Source of the DNA: Verrucomicrobiota bacterium
GTDB taxonomy: Bacteria; Verrucomicrobiota; Verrucomicrobiia; Limisphaerales; AV2
Assembly: GCA_003218515.1 (NCBI GenBank)
Contig: QHNT01000347.1
Coordinates: 1-37,360 of the forward strand
DNA: 37,360 bases
Direction: 5' to 3'
Below are positions 24,805-32,866 of the stretch, one piece after another. The stretch's first letter is position 1. Every line of letters begins with the position of its first letter. A program made the translations under genes and the position numbers. The notes under the pieces were generated by a model. It made no database searches, was not told the origin of the DNA, and saw nothing but the letters and a program-made list of their open reading frames with translations.

Positions 24805-25437
24805 ATGACACCTCAACTAGCCCAATCTCTTAAAGATCGCTCCCCGCGCGGCGGTTGGCGTCTGAGACCAGGGGAGTTCAAAATTGTGTCGCTCCGCGAA
24901 TGCTGCATGGACGATCCGCTGGCGGATACGCCGGAGAAAATCGTCGCTTTTTGGCGCGCGCAAATCGAAACGACGCACTGGTATCGTTCGGACGCGGAGT
25001 GCTTTTGCATCATCATGCTGAACAGCCGGCGGCGGATCATCGGATACAACCTGGTCTCCATCGGAACGCTGAATACGATTCTCGTGCATCCACGGGAGGT
25101 CTTCCGCGTCGCGATAATTGCGGCGGCGGATGCAATCGTTCTCGCGCATAACCATCCCTCCGGCGATCCTGAGCCTTCTCGAAACGACATCCAAGTAACG
25201 CACGATCTGGTCCGCGCTGGAAGCCTCTTAAAGCTTGAGGTGCTCGATCACATCATTCTCGGGAAATGCTGTGAATCCTTCAGCAAAGGCTACGTCTCGC
25301 TGAGGGAACTGGGATTTTTGTATCCCCCCGTTAATAGCAGGACATCGCGCAGGAAATCGAAAGGGCCGATGCGCAAGCGGCGAACTGGCCATTCGTTCAA
25401 AGAGCCTAACGGCGCGCTCGTTACGGTCACAAGGTAG
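24805..25437 (+). CDS. RadC/JAB (JAMM) domain protein
   Basis: A 210-residue RadC-family protein. The JAMM metal-binding motif is intact: AHNHPSGDPEPSRND, preceded by the usual CFCIIMLNSRRRIIGYN and IGTLNTILVHPREVFRVAI and followed by HDLVRAGSLLKLEVLDHIIL. The N-terminal helix-hairpin-helix part of chromosomal RadC is missing and there is a basic C-terminal tail (TSRRKSKGPMRKRRTGH). RadC homologues are common on mobile elements; their biochemical role is not settled. An in-frame TTG at 24781 overlaps the Cro-like stop and would add eight residues. The gene stands at the early position of the rightward operon, so a role in phage DNA metabolism or defence is likely. Confidence 0.85.
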   Translation: MTPQLAQSLKDRSPRGGWRLRPGEFKIVSLRECCMDDPLADTPEKIVAFWRAQIETTHWYRSDAECFCIIMLNSRRRIIGYNLVSIGTLNTILVHPREVFRVAIIAAADAIVLAHNHPSGDPEPSRNDIQVTHDLVRAGSLLKLEVLDHIILGKCCESFSKGYVSLRELGFLYPPVNSRTSRRKSKGPMRKRRTGHSFKEPNGALVTVTR

Positions 25438-25442
25438 GAACC

Positions 25443-26048
25443 ATGCGCAAACTTCCCCCCAGAGCAACGCGCCATCCGGCCAACGGGTTTTACCGCGCCC
25501 GCGTGGTTTCGAAGGTTTTGAAGTGCTCCCAAAAGACCGTTCACAACTCTGCTGCGCGCTACAATTGGCCACGGCGAAAGCGGAAGAATTTTTTTGAATT
25601 CGCCGTGCCGATGGCCCTGGCGAAGAAATGCGCGGCTCTAGTCGCAAAGGAAGATGAGCCGCAGCACATCGAGCTCGAGTTGAAAGTTAATGAGGCGTCT
25701 CTCACGCGGATGCAGCGCGCGCGTCTCCTGTTTCGGCTGGCTGGTGTGGCGTTTTACAAACACCAGATTACCGGCCCTGCCGCTGTCGCGAGTGGGATCG
25801 CACTCGCGCGCACGATAGGTTTCCTGGCGCCGGTTTTCAAGATTGCGGAACGGACATTGGGTCGGCTCGTCGCCGCCTACGATGATCGCGGCCTCGTTGC
25901 CCTGGTGGATCAACGCGCCGGCCGATCCGGGCGCCGGAGAATAGGGGTTAAGTCAGAGACCGGTAAACGGAGCGCTGGAGAATCAGCCTTGTGCTACCCC
26001 AACAATAATTCTGCCACCGCAAATCCATTTACCTGCAATGAGCCATAA
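25443..26048 (+). CDS. DNA-binding protein resembling the N-terminal part of Mu-type transposases
   Basis: A 201-residue basic protein. Residues 20-50 form a helix-turn-helix (ARVVSKVLKCSQKTVHNSAA followed by RYNWPRRKRK). Residues 95-165 resemble the DNA-binding segment in front of DDE cores of Mu/Tn7-type transposases (KIAERTLGRLVAAYDDRGLV then ALVDQRAGRSGRRR). No catalytic core follows. The last 35 residues are unlike the rest, but the stop codon overlaps the start of the next gene by 11 bp, which argues that this is the natural end. It could be a regulator of transposition that binds the same sites as the transposase at 30425, or an old 5' fragment of a second transposase. Confidence 0.6.
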   Translation: MRKLPPRATRHPANGFYRARVVSKVLKCSQKTVHNSAARYNWPRRKRKNFFEFAVPMALAKKCAALVAKEDEPQHIELELKVNEASLTRMQRARLLFRLAGVAFYKHQITGPAAVASGIALARTIGFLAPVFKIAERTLGRLVAAYDDRGLVALVDQRAGRSGRRRIGVKSETGKRSAGESALCYPNNNSATANPFTCNEP

Positions 26049-26244
26049 AACAACGGATCGTGACGTTGGCGTCAAGGAAGCCGCGCGCCGCCTGGGCGTG
26101 ACGGAAGATGAGGTTCTGCTCTCGATCCAAACCGGCGAGCTCGAGGCGGAGAATATTTCAATGGGCGCCACTCCGTTGTATCGAATCACCACCGCAGCTC
26201 TGGAACATTTCGCAGCTTCATTGAAAGCGCCTCATTCGAAATGA
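26038..26244 (+). CDS. Excisionase-like helix-turn-helix protein
   Basis: A 68-residue protein with a MerR/excisionase-like helix-turn-helix (VGVKEAARRLGVTEDEVLLS then IQTGELEAENI). It starts inside the end of the preceding gene (11-bp overlap) and its stop overlaps the ATG of the portal gene (ATGA at 26241), so all three are translationally coupled. By position it might instead be a phage head-region accessory protein, but the sequence speaks for DNA binding. Confidence 0.65.
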   Translation: MSHKTTDRDVGVKEAARRLGVTEDEVLLSIQTGELEAENISMGATPLYRITTAALEHFAASLKAPHSK

Positions 26245-26266
26245 ATTTTCTTACGGCCATCAAAAA

Positions 26267-26340
26267 CTTTTTCTTTGGCGATCCCGCCTTCGCAGGGCCG
26301 ACGAGATCGGCGAGCGAAGGCGGGATCGCCAAAGAAAAAG
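26267..26340. repeat. Perfect 27-bp inverted repeat at the start of the portal gene
   Basis: Bases 26267-26293 are the exact reverse complement of 26314-26340. The 20-base loop contains a further 5-bp stem (GCCGA/TCGGC, 26297-26311). The palindrome begins 26 bases after the ATGA start of the portal gene and moves it out of frame. It is either a small palindromic insertion inside a coding region, a strong regulatory RNA hairpin, or a fold-back sequencing/assembly artefact. Confidence 0.9.
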
Positions 26341-27741
26341 CCGTTTCGCTTTTCGCGCAAGGATCAAATCCCGATCGGCGCGCCGGGCCGGGTTTATCGC
26401 GGGCTGTCCAGCAACTGGTGTCGGCGCGCGCGCCAGGCGGCCGTTGATTCCGGCCCGGTCGTCGCGCTCTTCAATCGCCCTCACGAGTATATCGACCGCG
26501 ATCTATTCTGGCAGTATCTGGTGGTTTGGGAGGCGTTGCGCGGGGAATTCTTCATCATCCCGCTGGATGCCAGCGACGGCGCCGTGCGGCTGGATCAGCG
26601 CGCGCCAAAAATCGCCAAGCTGCTCGTGCTCTCCCCGGACTTTTTCTGGCATCGCGTCGTGGGTTTCAAACTTGAGGCCTGGCGTTATACCGGCTCGCCG
26701 CTGATGTCCCCGTTGGCCTCGCAATATTTTTTGCCGGAGGAACTCGTCCACAAGATGCGGCCCAACCCATATTTGTTTTGGCGCGGGCTCTCGCCCCTCA
26801 CCGCCGCCTTGTTGCCCGCGCAGAGTGATTACGCCGCCAGCCAATTCATGAAAGGGCTGATGCTGAATAACGCGGACACCGGCCTGATCGCCACCAGCGA
26901 TCAATGGCTCAGCCAAGAGCAACGCGAGCAGGTGTTGGCTGCGCTGCGCGAGCGCAAGCGCATGGCCGGCACCGCGGACCGGCCGATCATCATGGGCGGC
27001 GGACTCAAGCTGGAGAAACCGCAGATTTCATCCGCCGACGGCCAATTCCTGGAACACCGCAAGCTCAACCGGCTGGAGATTGGCGCGATTTTCAAAGTGC
27101 CCGCGACGATGATGGGATTCACCGAGGACGCCAACCGCGCCATTGCCGAGCAGGAACGTCTCACCTTCATTGAGAACACACTGGCGGCCATTTGCAAACG
27201 CCTTGAAGTCGCGGTGCAACCGATCATCCGCGCGATGGATCCCGGGTTGGAAGGATGGTTCGACATCGACTCGTTGCCGATCATGCAGCTCGCGCGCCGG
27301 GACCGGATGGACGCGGCAAGCAAAGCGTGGGGCATGGGCGTTTCGGCCAACGAGATTAACAAGGTCTATGACCTCGGTTTTGCCGACGCGCCAGAGCGCG
27401 CTGTCGGATATTTGCCGTTCAGCGTCCAGCCGATCACGAATCCGCCCGCGCCGCCAGTGGCGGATAATCCCGCCGCCAAAGCATTGCGGCTCCTTCATCC
27501 CTCGAAGATCAAACCGCCGGAAACGAGGAAGCCCCCCGGACCGAAGGCTAACGGCAAAAAGAAAATTACATTTCATCGAGACGGGCGCGGCGTCATCATC
27601 GCCGCGGAAATTTCGGAGGCTTCAACGGAGACTGCTCCATTTTACCCGCTCGACGCCGGAGACCTCGCTCAATACGCGAAACGCGCCAGACCTGCGTTAA
27701 ACGGAGATTCCGGGCGCCGCAAACAGATTCGGCCCTCATGA
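26275..27741 (+). CDS. Phage portal protein (HK97 type)
   Basis: The portal is the dodecameric ring through which DNA enters the head. The readable frame gives 488 residues (TTG start at 26275). The coupled start is more probably the ATGA at 26241, giving MNFLTAIKNFFFGD, after which the 27-bp palindrome shifts the frame; without about 52 bases there the frame would continue into KKPFRFSRKDQIPIG. Features of the HK97-type portal family are FNRPHEYIDRDLFWQYLVVW, LRGEFFIIPLD, FWRGLSPLTAALLPAQSDYA, and KLNRLEIGAIFKVPATMMGF near residue 260-280. The C-terminal 100 residues are Pro/Lys-rich. It is followed by a gene overlapping its stop (ATGA). A terminase gene, normally just upstream, is not present. 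Confidence 0.85.
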   Translation: MAIPPSQGRRDRRAKAGSPKKKPFRFSRKDQIPIGAPGRVYRGLSSNWCRRARQAAVDSGPVVALFNRPHEYIDRDLFWQYLVVWEALRGEFFIIPLDASDGAVRLDQRAPKIAKLLVLSPDFFWHRVVGFKLEAWRYTGSPLMSPLASQYFLPEELVHKMRPNPYLFWRGLSPLTAALLPAQSDYAASQFMKGLMLNNADTGLIATSDQWLSQEQREQVLAALRERKRMAGTADRPIIMGGGLKLEKPQISSADGQFLEHRKLNRLEIGAIFKVPATMMGFTEDANRAIAEQERLTFIENTLAAICKRLEVAVQPIIRAMDPGLEGWFDIDSLPIMQLARRDRMDAASKAWGMGVSANEINKVYDLGFADAPERAVGYLPFSVQPITNPPAPPVADNPAAKALRLLHPSKIKPPETRKPPGPKANGKKKITFHRDGRGVIIAAEISEASTETAPFYPLDAGDLAQYAKRARPALNGDSGRRKQIRPS

Positions 27742-28253
27742 GCTTTGCCCCTTCATCGAACTTGAGTTTGCGCGCTGCCCTTCCCCAAACGGCCGTGCGG
27801 AACCAAACTATGAAGGGGCTGTCCGCTTCCAAAACGCCTCCGCGGGCCGCCGCAGCTCGGCGTTCCACGCGGGGAGGCGCATCTATGAGCAAGAGTGGCC
27901 CAAACGCCTCGGGCCAGCCTTTGCGCGCGAGGATTAGGGCTTGCCTGGAGGCGCCTGCTCCCCCGCTGCCGAAAATTTTCGGGACTCTCATCGAGGAGCA
28001 GATGCGCTTTAACCGGATGAAGGCAGAGGAAGCAAAACAGCGCCTTGAACTGGAGCAGGGCCTCAAGGCCCTGGAGCTATTGGCCAAAGAGAAAAAATGG
28101 GGCGAGCGAAAACTGGCCAAAACAGCCGGATTGAGCAGGACCACGTGGTTTCGCCTTCGGCATGGCCAAATACCACTCCCCAACGCCATTCAGCGCCTTC
28201 GGACAGCTCTCACAACGTTGAACATCAACCCAACGGCCGATTATGCAATTTGA
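27738..28253 (+). CDS. Helix-turn-helix protein nested in the head-gene operon
   Basis: A 171-residue protein whose ATG overlaps the portal stop (ATGA) and whose end overlaps the protease start by 11 bp. The first 50 residues are Ser/Ala/Arg-rich and could be non-coding if an internal ATG at 27886 is used. Then come a charged helix (EEQMRFNRMKAEEAKQRLEL) and a C-terminal helix-turn-helix with GERKLAKTAGLSRTTWFRLR and PLPNAIQRLRTAL. A regulator between portal and protease is unusual; a small head-region protein that resembles a regulator is an alternative. Function unknown. Confidence 0.6.
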   Translation: MSFAPSSNLSLRAALPQTAVRNQTMKGLSASKTPPRAAAARRSTRGGASMSKSGPNASGQPLRARIRACLEAPAPPLPKIFGTLIEEQMRFNRMKAEEAKQRLELEQGLKALELLAKEKKWGERKLAKTAGLSRTTWFRLRHGQIPLPNAIQRLRTALTTLNINPTADYAI

Positions 28254-28947
28254 CCTCAACCGAGAGTTTGGCGATCGGCTCGTGCCCCTCCAGGGCGGCA
28301 GCTCGGGGATCCGGGCTGGCCTGCACGTCGAAACGCGGGAACCGAGAGAAGCATCTGCCGATGCACCCATTCTGGATTTCATCGCCAGTGATGAGACGGT
28401 GGACCGCTACAACGAAGTGATCCGGCTGGACGGCTGGCAGCTCGACAACTTTCGCCGCAACCCGGTCATCATGGACTCACACGATTATTCGAGCATCGGG
28501 AAAATCCTCGGCAACTCCCCGCTGATCGACGTACGCGAAGGGAAGCTGATCAACCGCGTTCGCTTCGCAGTGGAAAATCCGCTCGGCAACCTGGCGTATA
28601 AAATGGCAAAGGGCGGCTTCATCAAATCGGAGTCGGTAGGCTTCATCCCGTTGGCCTGGCAGACTGGAAAGAACGCGGATGAACCGGACCGCACCTATAC
28701 GAAACAGGAGCTGATCGAGATTTCCCTGGTGGCAGTGCCGGCCAATCCCGGCGCGACCATCGGGGCCGCGCTTAAGTCGGGCGCGCTGCTGAAAAGCGAT
28801 GTCCGTGAACTTTCGCAATTTCTGAAATCCTTTTGTGACGATTCGGCAGACCGCATTGCCTATGCCAGCGCCCCAGGCTCTGCGGTCAATGGGGCGCGTT
28901 TATTGCAGTACGCGCGCGCCGCCGCCAAAGCGGTGAGACGCGCTTAA
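28243..28947 (+). CDS. Phage prohead protease (HK97 type)
   Basis: A 234-residue HK97-type (U35) prohead protease that would cleave scaffold and capsid delta-domains during head maturation. Family features are ILDFIASDETVDRYNEVIRL, RRNPVIMDSHDYSSIGKILG with the catalytic His of MDSHDY, KMAKGGFIKSESVGFIPL with the Ser of SESVGF, and YTKQELIEISLVAVPANPGA. The ATG lies within the end of the preceding gene. The order portal, protease, capsid is the normal HK97 head order. Confidence 0.88.
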   Translation: MQFDLNREFGDRLVPLQGGSSGIRAGLHVETREPREASADAPILDFIASDETVDRYNEVIRLDGWQLDNFRRNPVIMDSHDYSSIGKILGNSPLIDVREGKLINRVRFAVENPLGNLAYKMAKGGFIKSESVGFIPLAWQTGKNADEPDRTYTKQELIEISLVAVPANPGATIGAALKSGALLKSDVRELSQFLKSFCDDSADRIAYASAPGSAVNGARLLQYARAAAKAVRRA

Positions 28948-28955
28948 CCTCAGCC

Positions 28956-28991
28956 GCCGGCGGCGGGCGTCTCGCCGCGCCTGCCGCCGGC
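28956..28991 (+). other. GC-rich hairpin ahead of the capsid gene
   Basis: GCCGGCGGCGGG (28956-28967) pairs with CCTGCCGCCGGC (28980-28991) at 11 of 12 positions, 14 bp before the capsid ATG. There is no U-run, so termination is unlikely; it may stabilise or define the 5' end of an abundant capsid mRNA. Confidence 0.4.
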
Positions 28992-29005
28992 TAGAAAGAA
29001 AAATT

Positions 29006-30106
29006 ATGCAAACGATGATTCCGAACCAGTCGGCCACACGCCGACTTCAACTGTCAGACGAAAGCGCCCGTCAACTCGCGGCGATTGTGATCGTCGCCGC
29101 GCTGGAAATCGGCGCGTGCAAAGACTGGGCCGACAAGAGGCGTGAGGCTGCGCTCAAACGCTTCACGTCGCTGCTGCCATTCGAGGTGCGGACTCCTTTG
29201 CCTCTGGATAGAATGGCTACGATCAGTGGGCGAGCACCGTTGACTTCGACCGAAGTTCCATTGCCCGCGACTCTCGCTACAGAGGTGTCCGAATTGATCT
29301 GGAACTACGGCCAGGCGCGGCGCCTGGCCACGATTTATCCGCTGGCCAAGGGCGTGAATCTGCTTCCAAGGTTAACAACCCCCGCCGAATTTGGTTTCGT
29401 AGGTGCAAGCGTGAACCTCCCGGAGATGAAACCGGCTTTCGACACGGTGAGTCTCGAGGCGCAGAAGGCAGCCGGCATTATTCGCGTGCCTGAAGAGCTG
29501 GCCGAGGACCAGCCGGAGTTGTTTGGCAACTATCTTGGAAATCATATCGCGCGACATCTCGCGAAGTTCGAGGACAAGGTGATGTTCCTGGCGGACGGAA
29601 CGGGCACTTACAACACGCGGAAGGGCGTGACCAAATTTGCAATTGACAGTGGTTGGTTGCAGCAGCTTGCGGCGGGGGCAACGTCGCCACAGGACATCAC
29701 CCTGGCGGACGTGCGGAATTTGCGGGCCAAGGTTGATCCCGAAGTGCTCGCCGATTCGGCGTATTTTTGCAACATGACGATGGAGCAGCGTTTCGTCCTC
29801 TTCAACAGCTCAGCGGTTCAAACTCCCTACGTGGCCAGCACTTCACCCCCAAGGCTCGACGGCTTCCCTGTCATTTGGGTCGGCGTCATGCCGCTGTTCG
29901 ATGCTGCGGCGCATCCCGGCCAGGCGCAAATTGCCTTTGGCGACATGAGCTATTGGCGCTTGGGCCTTCGCCAGGATATGACGGTTCGCGTATCGCTCGC
30001 GACGAACAGTCTGGTGGACGAAATCCGATTGCTGCCAATCGAGAGATTCGACATCGGCTGTCTCGGAGCAAAGTCAGTTGCCGCCCTGCAACTCGCGGCT
30101 GCGTGA
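29006..30106 (+). CDS. Phage major capsid protein (HK97-like fold)
   Basis: A 366-residue protein that fits the major capsid role by position after the prohead protease and by sequence. After a helical N-terminal part (residues 1-90, possibly the cleaved delta domain) come typical HK97-fold features: AEFGFVGASVNLPEMKPAFD, VSLEAQKAAGIIRVPEELAE followed by HIARHLAKFEDKVMFLADGT (E-loop/spine-helix like), and a C-terminal P/A domain with LGLRQDMTVRVSLATNSLVD and EIRLLPIERFDIGCLGAKSV. ATG at 29006 is preceded by an A-rich stretch and the hairpin. It is followed by about 318 bp without a gene. Confidence 0.85.
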   Translation: MQTMIPNQSATRRLQLSDESARQLAAIVIVAALEIGACKDWADKRREAALKRFTSLLPFEVRTPLPLDRMATISGRAPLTSTEVPLPATLATEVSELIWNYGQARRLATIYPLAKGVNLLPRLTTPAEFGFVGASVNLPEMKPAFDTVSLEAQKAAGIIRVPEELAEDQPELFGNYLGNHIARHLAKFEDKVMFLADGTGTYNTRKGVTKFAIDSGWLQQLAAGATSPQDITLADVRNLRAKVDPEVLADSAYFCNMTMEQRFVLFNSSAVQTPYVASTSPPRLDGFPVIWVGVMPLFDAAAHPGQAQIAFGDMSYWRLGLRQDMTVRVSLATNSLVDEIRLLPIERFDIGCLGAKSVAALQLAAA

Positions 30107-30315
30107 CGCACCAGTAGAATGAGATCACACACACACCAGGCCCCCCTCATTCGCGACTTCGAGCTTGTCAAAACGCCAAGCTGGTCAAAGCGACAACAGG
30201 CCGTTCCTGCGATGGCCGCCGCGCTGAGCTGGTGGGTGTTCGAGTTCATCGCGCTCGTTTGGGCAATGAAATCGGACTCGTCGAAGCCGCGCGTGTATCT
30301 TAAAAGGTCCACTTT

Positions 30316-30397
30316 GGGAACGGTCCCTCTCACATCGCGCGGGACCAAAACGCAAAACGAGACGGGCAATCTCGTCAGCGGGGGCCGTTCCCTTTTC
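30316..30397 (+). terminator. Nested hairpin with T-rich tail between capsid and transposase genes
   Basis: GGGAACGGTCCC (30316-30327) can pair with GGGGCCGTTCCC (30381-30392) with one mismatch, enclosing a small stem ACGAGA/TCTCGT, and is followed by TTTTCCTTTCC. This is the only structure I see in the 318-bp gap 30107-30424. A 97-codon open frame there (30119-30412) has no domain and I do not call it. The structure may separate late head transcripts from the transposition genes. Confidence 0.4.
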
Positions 30398-30424
30398 CTT
30401 TCCACGGTCTGAGGATCAATTCCT

Positions 30425-32866
30425 ATGAACTACAGCGCGATATGCCCATCCGCAAAGCCTGCCGAATTCGGGCAGCTTCCCGTTTCCGTAAAGCTCTACA
30501 CCGCCTCGCGGATCGCTGCTGCCCTCGGCAGATCGCGCCAGGCGCTTCACGCCGCGCTTCAAAACGTCCCCGCCTCTGGCGCGTTGCCTGGTAGCGGCGG
30601 CGTGGCCAAAGCCTGGACGTTTGACGCGCTCCCGGCGGCCTTGCGCGCGGACCTGGCCGAATGCGCGCGGCAGCGCGGTTATCGCGACGCGGAGCATCTG
30701 CTTTCCATTCCGCCGAAAGCGTGGCAACCGCCGATCCCGCTGAATGAACTCGCGCCGCATTGTCTGGCAAAGGCGGACAAACTGCGCCGCGCGCTCGCTC
30801 CGGTTCTCGCTCGCCTGAACGCTCTGAGCCCGTCAAAGTCGGAACTCGCTGCCGTTGGCGTCCAGGAGTACGCTCGCGTCTTTGGTCACTCGATCTCTGC
30901 GCGATATTGGCGAACGCTTTGGGAGCGCACCTTGAAGCGCGACGCGGGCGCTGAACATTTTGACCGCCTCGAGATCTATCTCGATGACCGTCTGGCGCGC
31001 AAAGAACGCGCACCTGTGCCAGCCGTCGTGCTTCAGGAATGTCACGAGCTGGAGCGATACCTTGCGAGCTTCAAAAATTCGCAGAGCCCCACCGCCGGCG
31101 AGCAAGTGATGTTGTGGTTTCAGACCTTCCAAAAATTCGAGGAGGCGCTTGCCGCCGGCAAACCTGCGGCGAAACAGAAGCGCCAATTCTGTGAGTTTTT
31201 ACTCGCAAAAGCCCCGTTCATCGCCGACACGTTCAGCGCCGTGCGAATTCAGTTTGAGCGAAAGTTTCGGCGCTGGACTAAAGGCGGCCGGCTGCCGGCG
31301 GCCATTGAGGATCAGAGGCCGAAGAAATCCGGCTGGTATCGCGCGCCAAAGCTCAATGAGGAAGACCGGGACAAAATCATCGGACATGCTGTTTTGTTCA
31401 ATGACGGTCGCGTGAGCCAGGCTTGGCGCGAGCTGCTGGCGTCTGAGGGGCTGAGCGAAGAGCTGGCGCGTTATTACTTGGCCAATCCCTCCAACAAATC
31501 GCACGTCCCGAAATCGGTTCGCGATCAAGTCCGGTGGGATGTTGCGGCGCTGGATGACATCCATCACGGCCCGCGGCAGGCGCAACTCAACGGCGCCCAT
31601 CTTTCGCGCGATTGGTCCTGCGTGGCGGCTGGCGACTGGTACCAGGCGGATGATGCAACTTTGCCGATCTATTATTCCGAGCCGGACGGCAAAGACTGGT
31701 TTCGGCTGATCCGTGGCCAGCTTCTCCTCATGATAGACCTCCGCTCAACGTGCATTCTCGGCTATGCGCTGTTGTCGGACAGGAACTACAACTCGCTGGC
31801 GATCCGCACGCTGATAACGCGGACGTGCGACGAGCACGGTTTGCCGCGGAAGGGCTTCTATTTTGAGCGCGGCATCTGGCAAAATTCACGGCTGATTAAG
31901 GGCGCCAGAAATGCCGGCGCGCTCTCCTGGCCGGAGGCAGAGAAGGGACTTTGCGATCTCGGCCTGCGATTCATTCATGCCAGATTACCCCGCGCGAAGC
32001 CAGTCGAGCGCGTGATCGGGGCGCTCCAGGACCTGATGGAAGGCATTCCCGCTTACGCCGGCCGTGACGAGCGGCATGATTGTTTTGAACGCCTTCAGGA
32101 ATTGAAACGCCAGGTCGAAAACCGAAAGATCGATCCTGAAGGCCACTTCCTCTCCGCGGAGCAATGGCTGGCCACGCTCGATTCACTTTGCGAAAGTTAC
32201 AATGCCGCATCGCAAAACGGGAAGATGACAGAGGGCCTCTCGCCCTCCGAAGCATTCCAACGGTTCCAGAATAAGGCCGATCCACAGGTCCGCTTTGACG
32301 CCAGGTGCCGTTATCTGCTCGCGCATCATCGGCGGCCCGTGCGCGTCACGCGGAACGGGATCACGCTGCGCTTTGGTAAGAACGCTTTTAATTATCGGAA
32401 CGAGATCACCGGCCGGCTGATTGGCCAGACCGTGCTGGCCTGGTTCAACCCGGAAGCCCCCGACATTCTTTCCGTGTCCGACATGGAGCGCCGAAATGTC
32501 TTCGCCGTCGAACGCTCGCAGGACGTGCCGGCGGTTGACGCATCTGGAGAACTGCTAGGAATGGAGCTAGCGCGCGTCGCCGCGCATCAATCCCACGCGA
32601 AGACCTATTATCGAATGTTGCGAAATAAATTTGCCCCTGCCTTCCGTCGCAACCTGATGGACCGGGCGACAGCCGATCTAGGCCGTGAAATGCAGGAGCA
32701 AGTCACCGAGCGCGAAACCGCCGTGAAGCAGGAGCGTTTGAACACGGCAAGGGCGAGGAAGCTCTCATGCGAACTGAACATGGCTGTTCCTCCTGTCGCC
32801 GCGCGTCGCCCGGAAGCCCTCGCCGCCCTGGAGAGACTCAAAACAATCATGGCAGAGGAGGATTAA
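30425..32866 (+). CDS. MuA/TnsB-like DDE transposase
   Basis: An 813-residue transposase of the Mu A type, which would join element ends to target DNA. The N terminus carries a Mu-type DNA-binding domain (LYTASRIAAALGRSRQALHA, then GGVAKAWTFDALP). The RNase H-like core starts near 400: first catalytic Asp at 409/410 in QADDATLPIYY, then LLLMIDLRSTCILGYALLSD, then FYFERGIWQNSRLI, then KPVERVIGALQDLM with Glu528. Spacings (about 71 and 47) match Mu A. At the place of the second Asp the sequence has Glu481 (FERG instead of the common DNG), so the triad reads D-E-E. The Mu-type C-terminal domain follows. The MuB-like gene starts directly after the stop. Confidence 0.85.
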   Translation: MNYSAICPSAKPAEFGQLPVSVKLYTASRIAAALGRSRQALHAALQNVPASGALPGSGGVAKAWTFDALPAALRADLAECARQRGYRDAEHLLSIPPKAWQPPIPLNELAPHCLAKADKLRRALAPVLARLNALSPSKSELAAVGVQEYARVFGHSISARYWRTLWERTLKRDAGAEHFDRLEIYLDDRLARKERAPVPAVVLQECHELERYLASFKNSQSPTAGEQVMLWFQTFQKFEEALAAGKPAAKQKRQFCEFLLAKAPFIADTFSAVRIQFERKFRRWTKGGRLPAAIEDQRPKKSGWYRAPKLNEEDRDKIIGHAVLFNDGRVSQAWRELLASEGLSEELARYYLANPSNKSHVPKSVRDQVRWDVAALDDIHHGPRQAQLNGAHLSRDWSCVAAGDWYQADDATLPIYYSEPDGKDWFRLIRGQLLLMIDLRSTCILGYALLSDRNYNSLAIRTLITRTCDEHGLPRKGFYFERGIWQNSRLIKGARNAGALSWPEAEKGLCDLGLRFIHARLPRAKPVERVIGALQDLMEGIPAYAGRDERHDCFERLQELKRQVENRKIDPEGHFLSAEQWLATLDSLCESYNAASQNGKMTEGLSPSEAFQRFQNKADPQVRFDARCRYLLAHHRRPVRVTRNGITLRFGKNAFNYRNEITGRLIGQTVLAWFNPEAPDILSVSDMERRNVFAVERSQDVPAVDASGELLGMELARVAAHQSHAKTYYRMLRNKFAPAFRRNLMDRATADLGREMQEQVTERETAVKQERLNTARARKLSCELNMAVPPVAARRPEALAALERLKTIMAEED

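Noticed and set aside
30119-30412. 97-codon frame between capsid and transposase
   Set aside because: It has no domain, no ribosome binding site and is interrupted by the nested hairpin; more probably untranslated.
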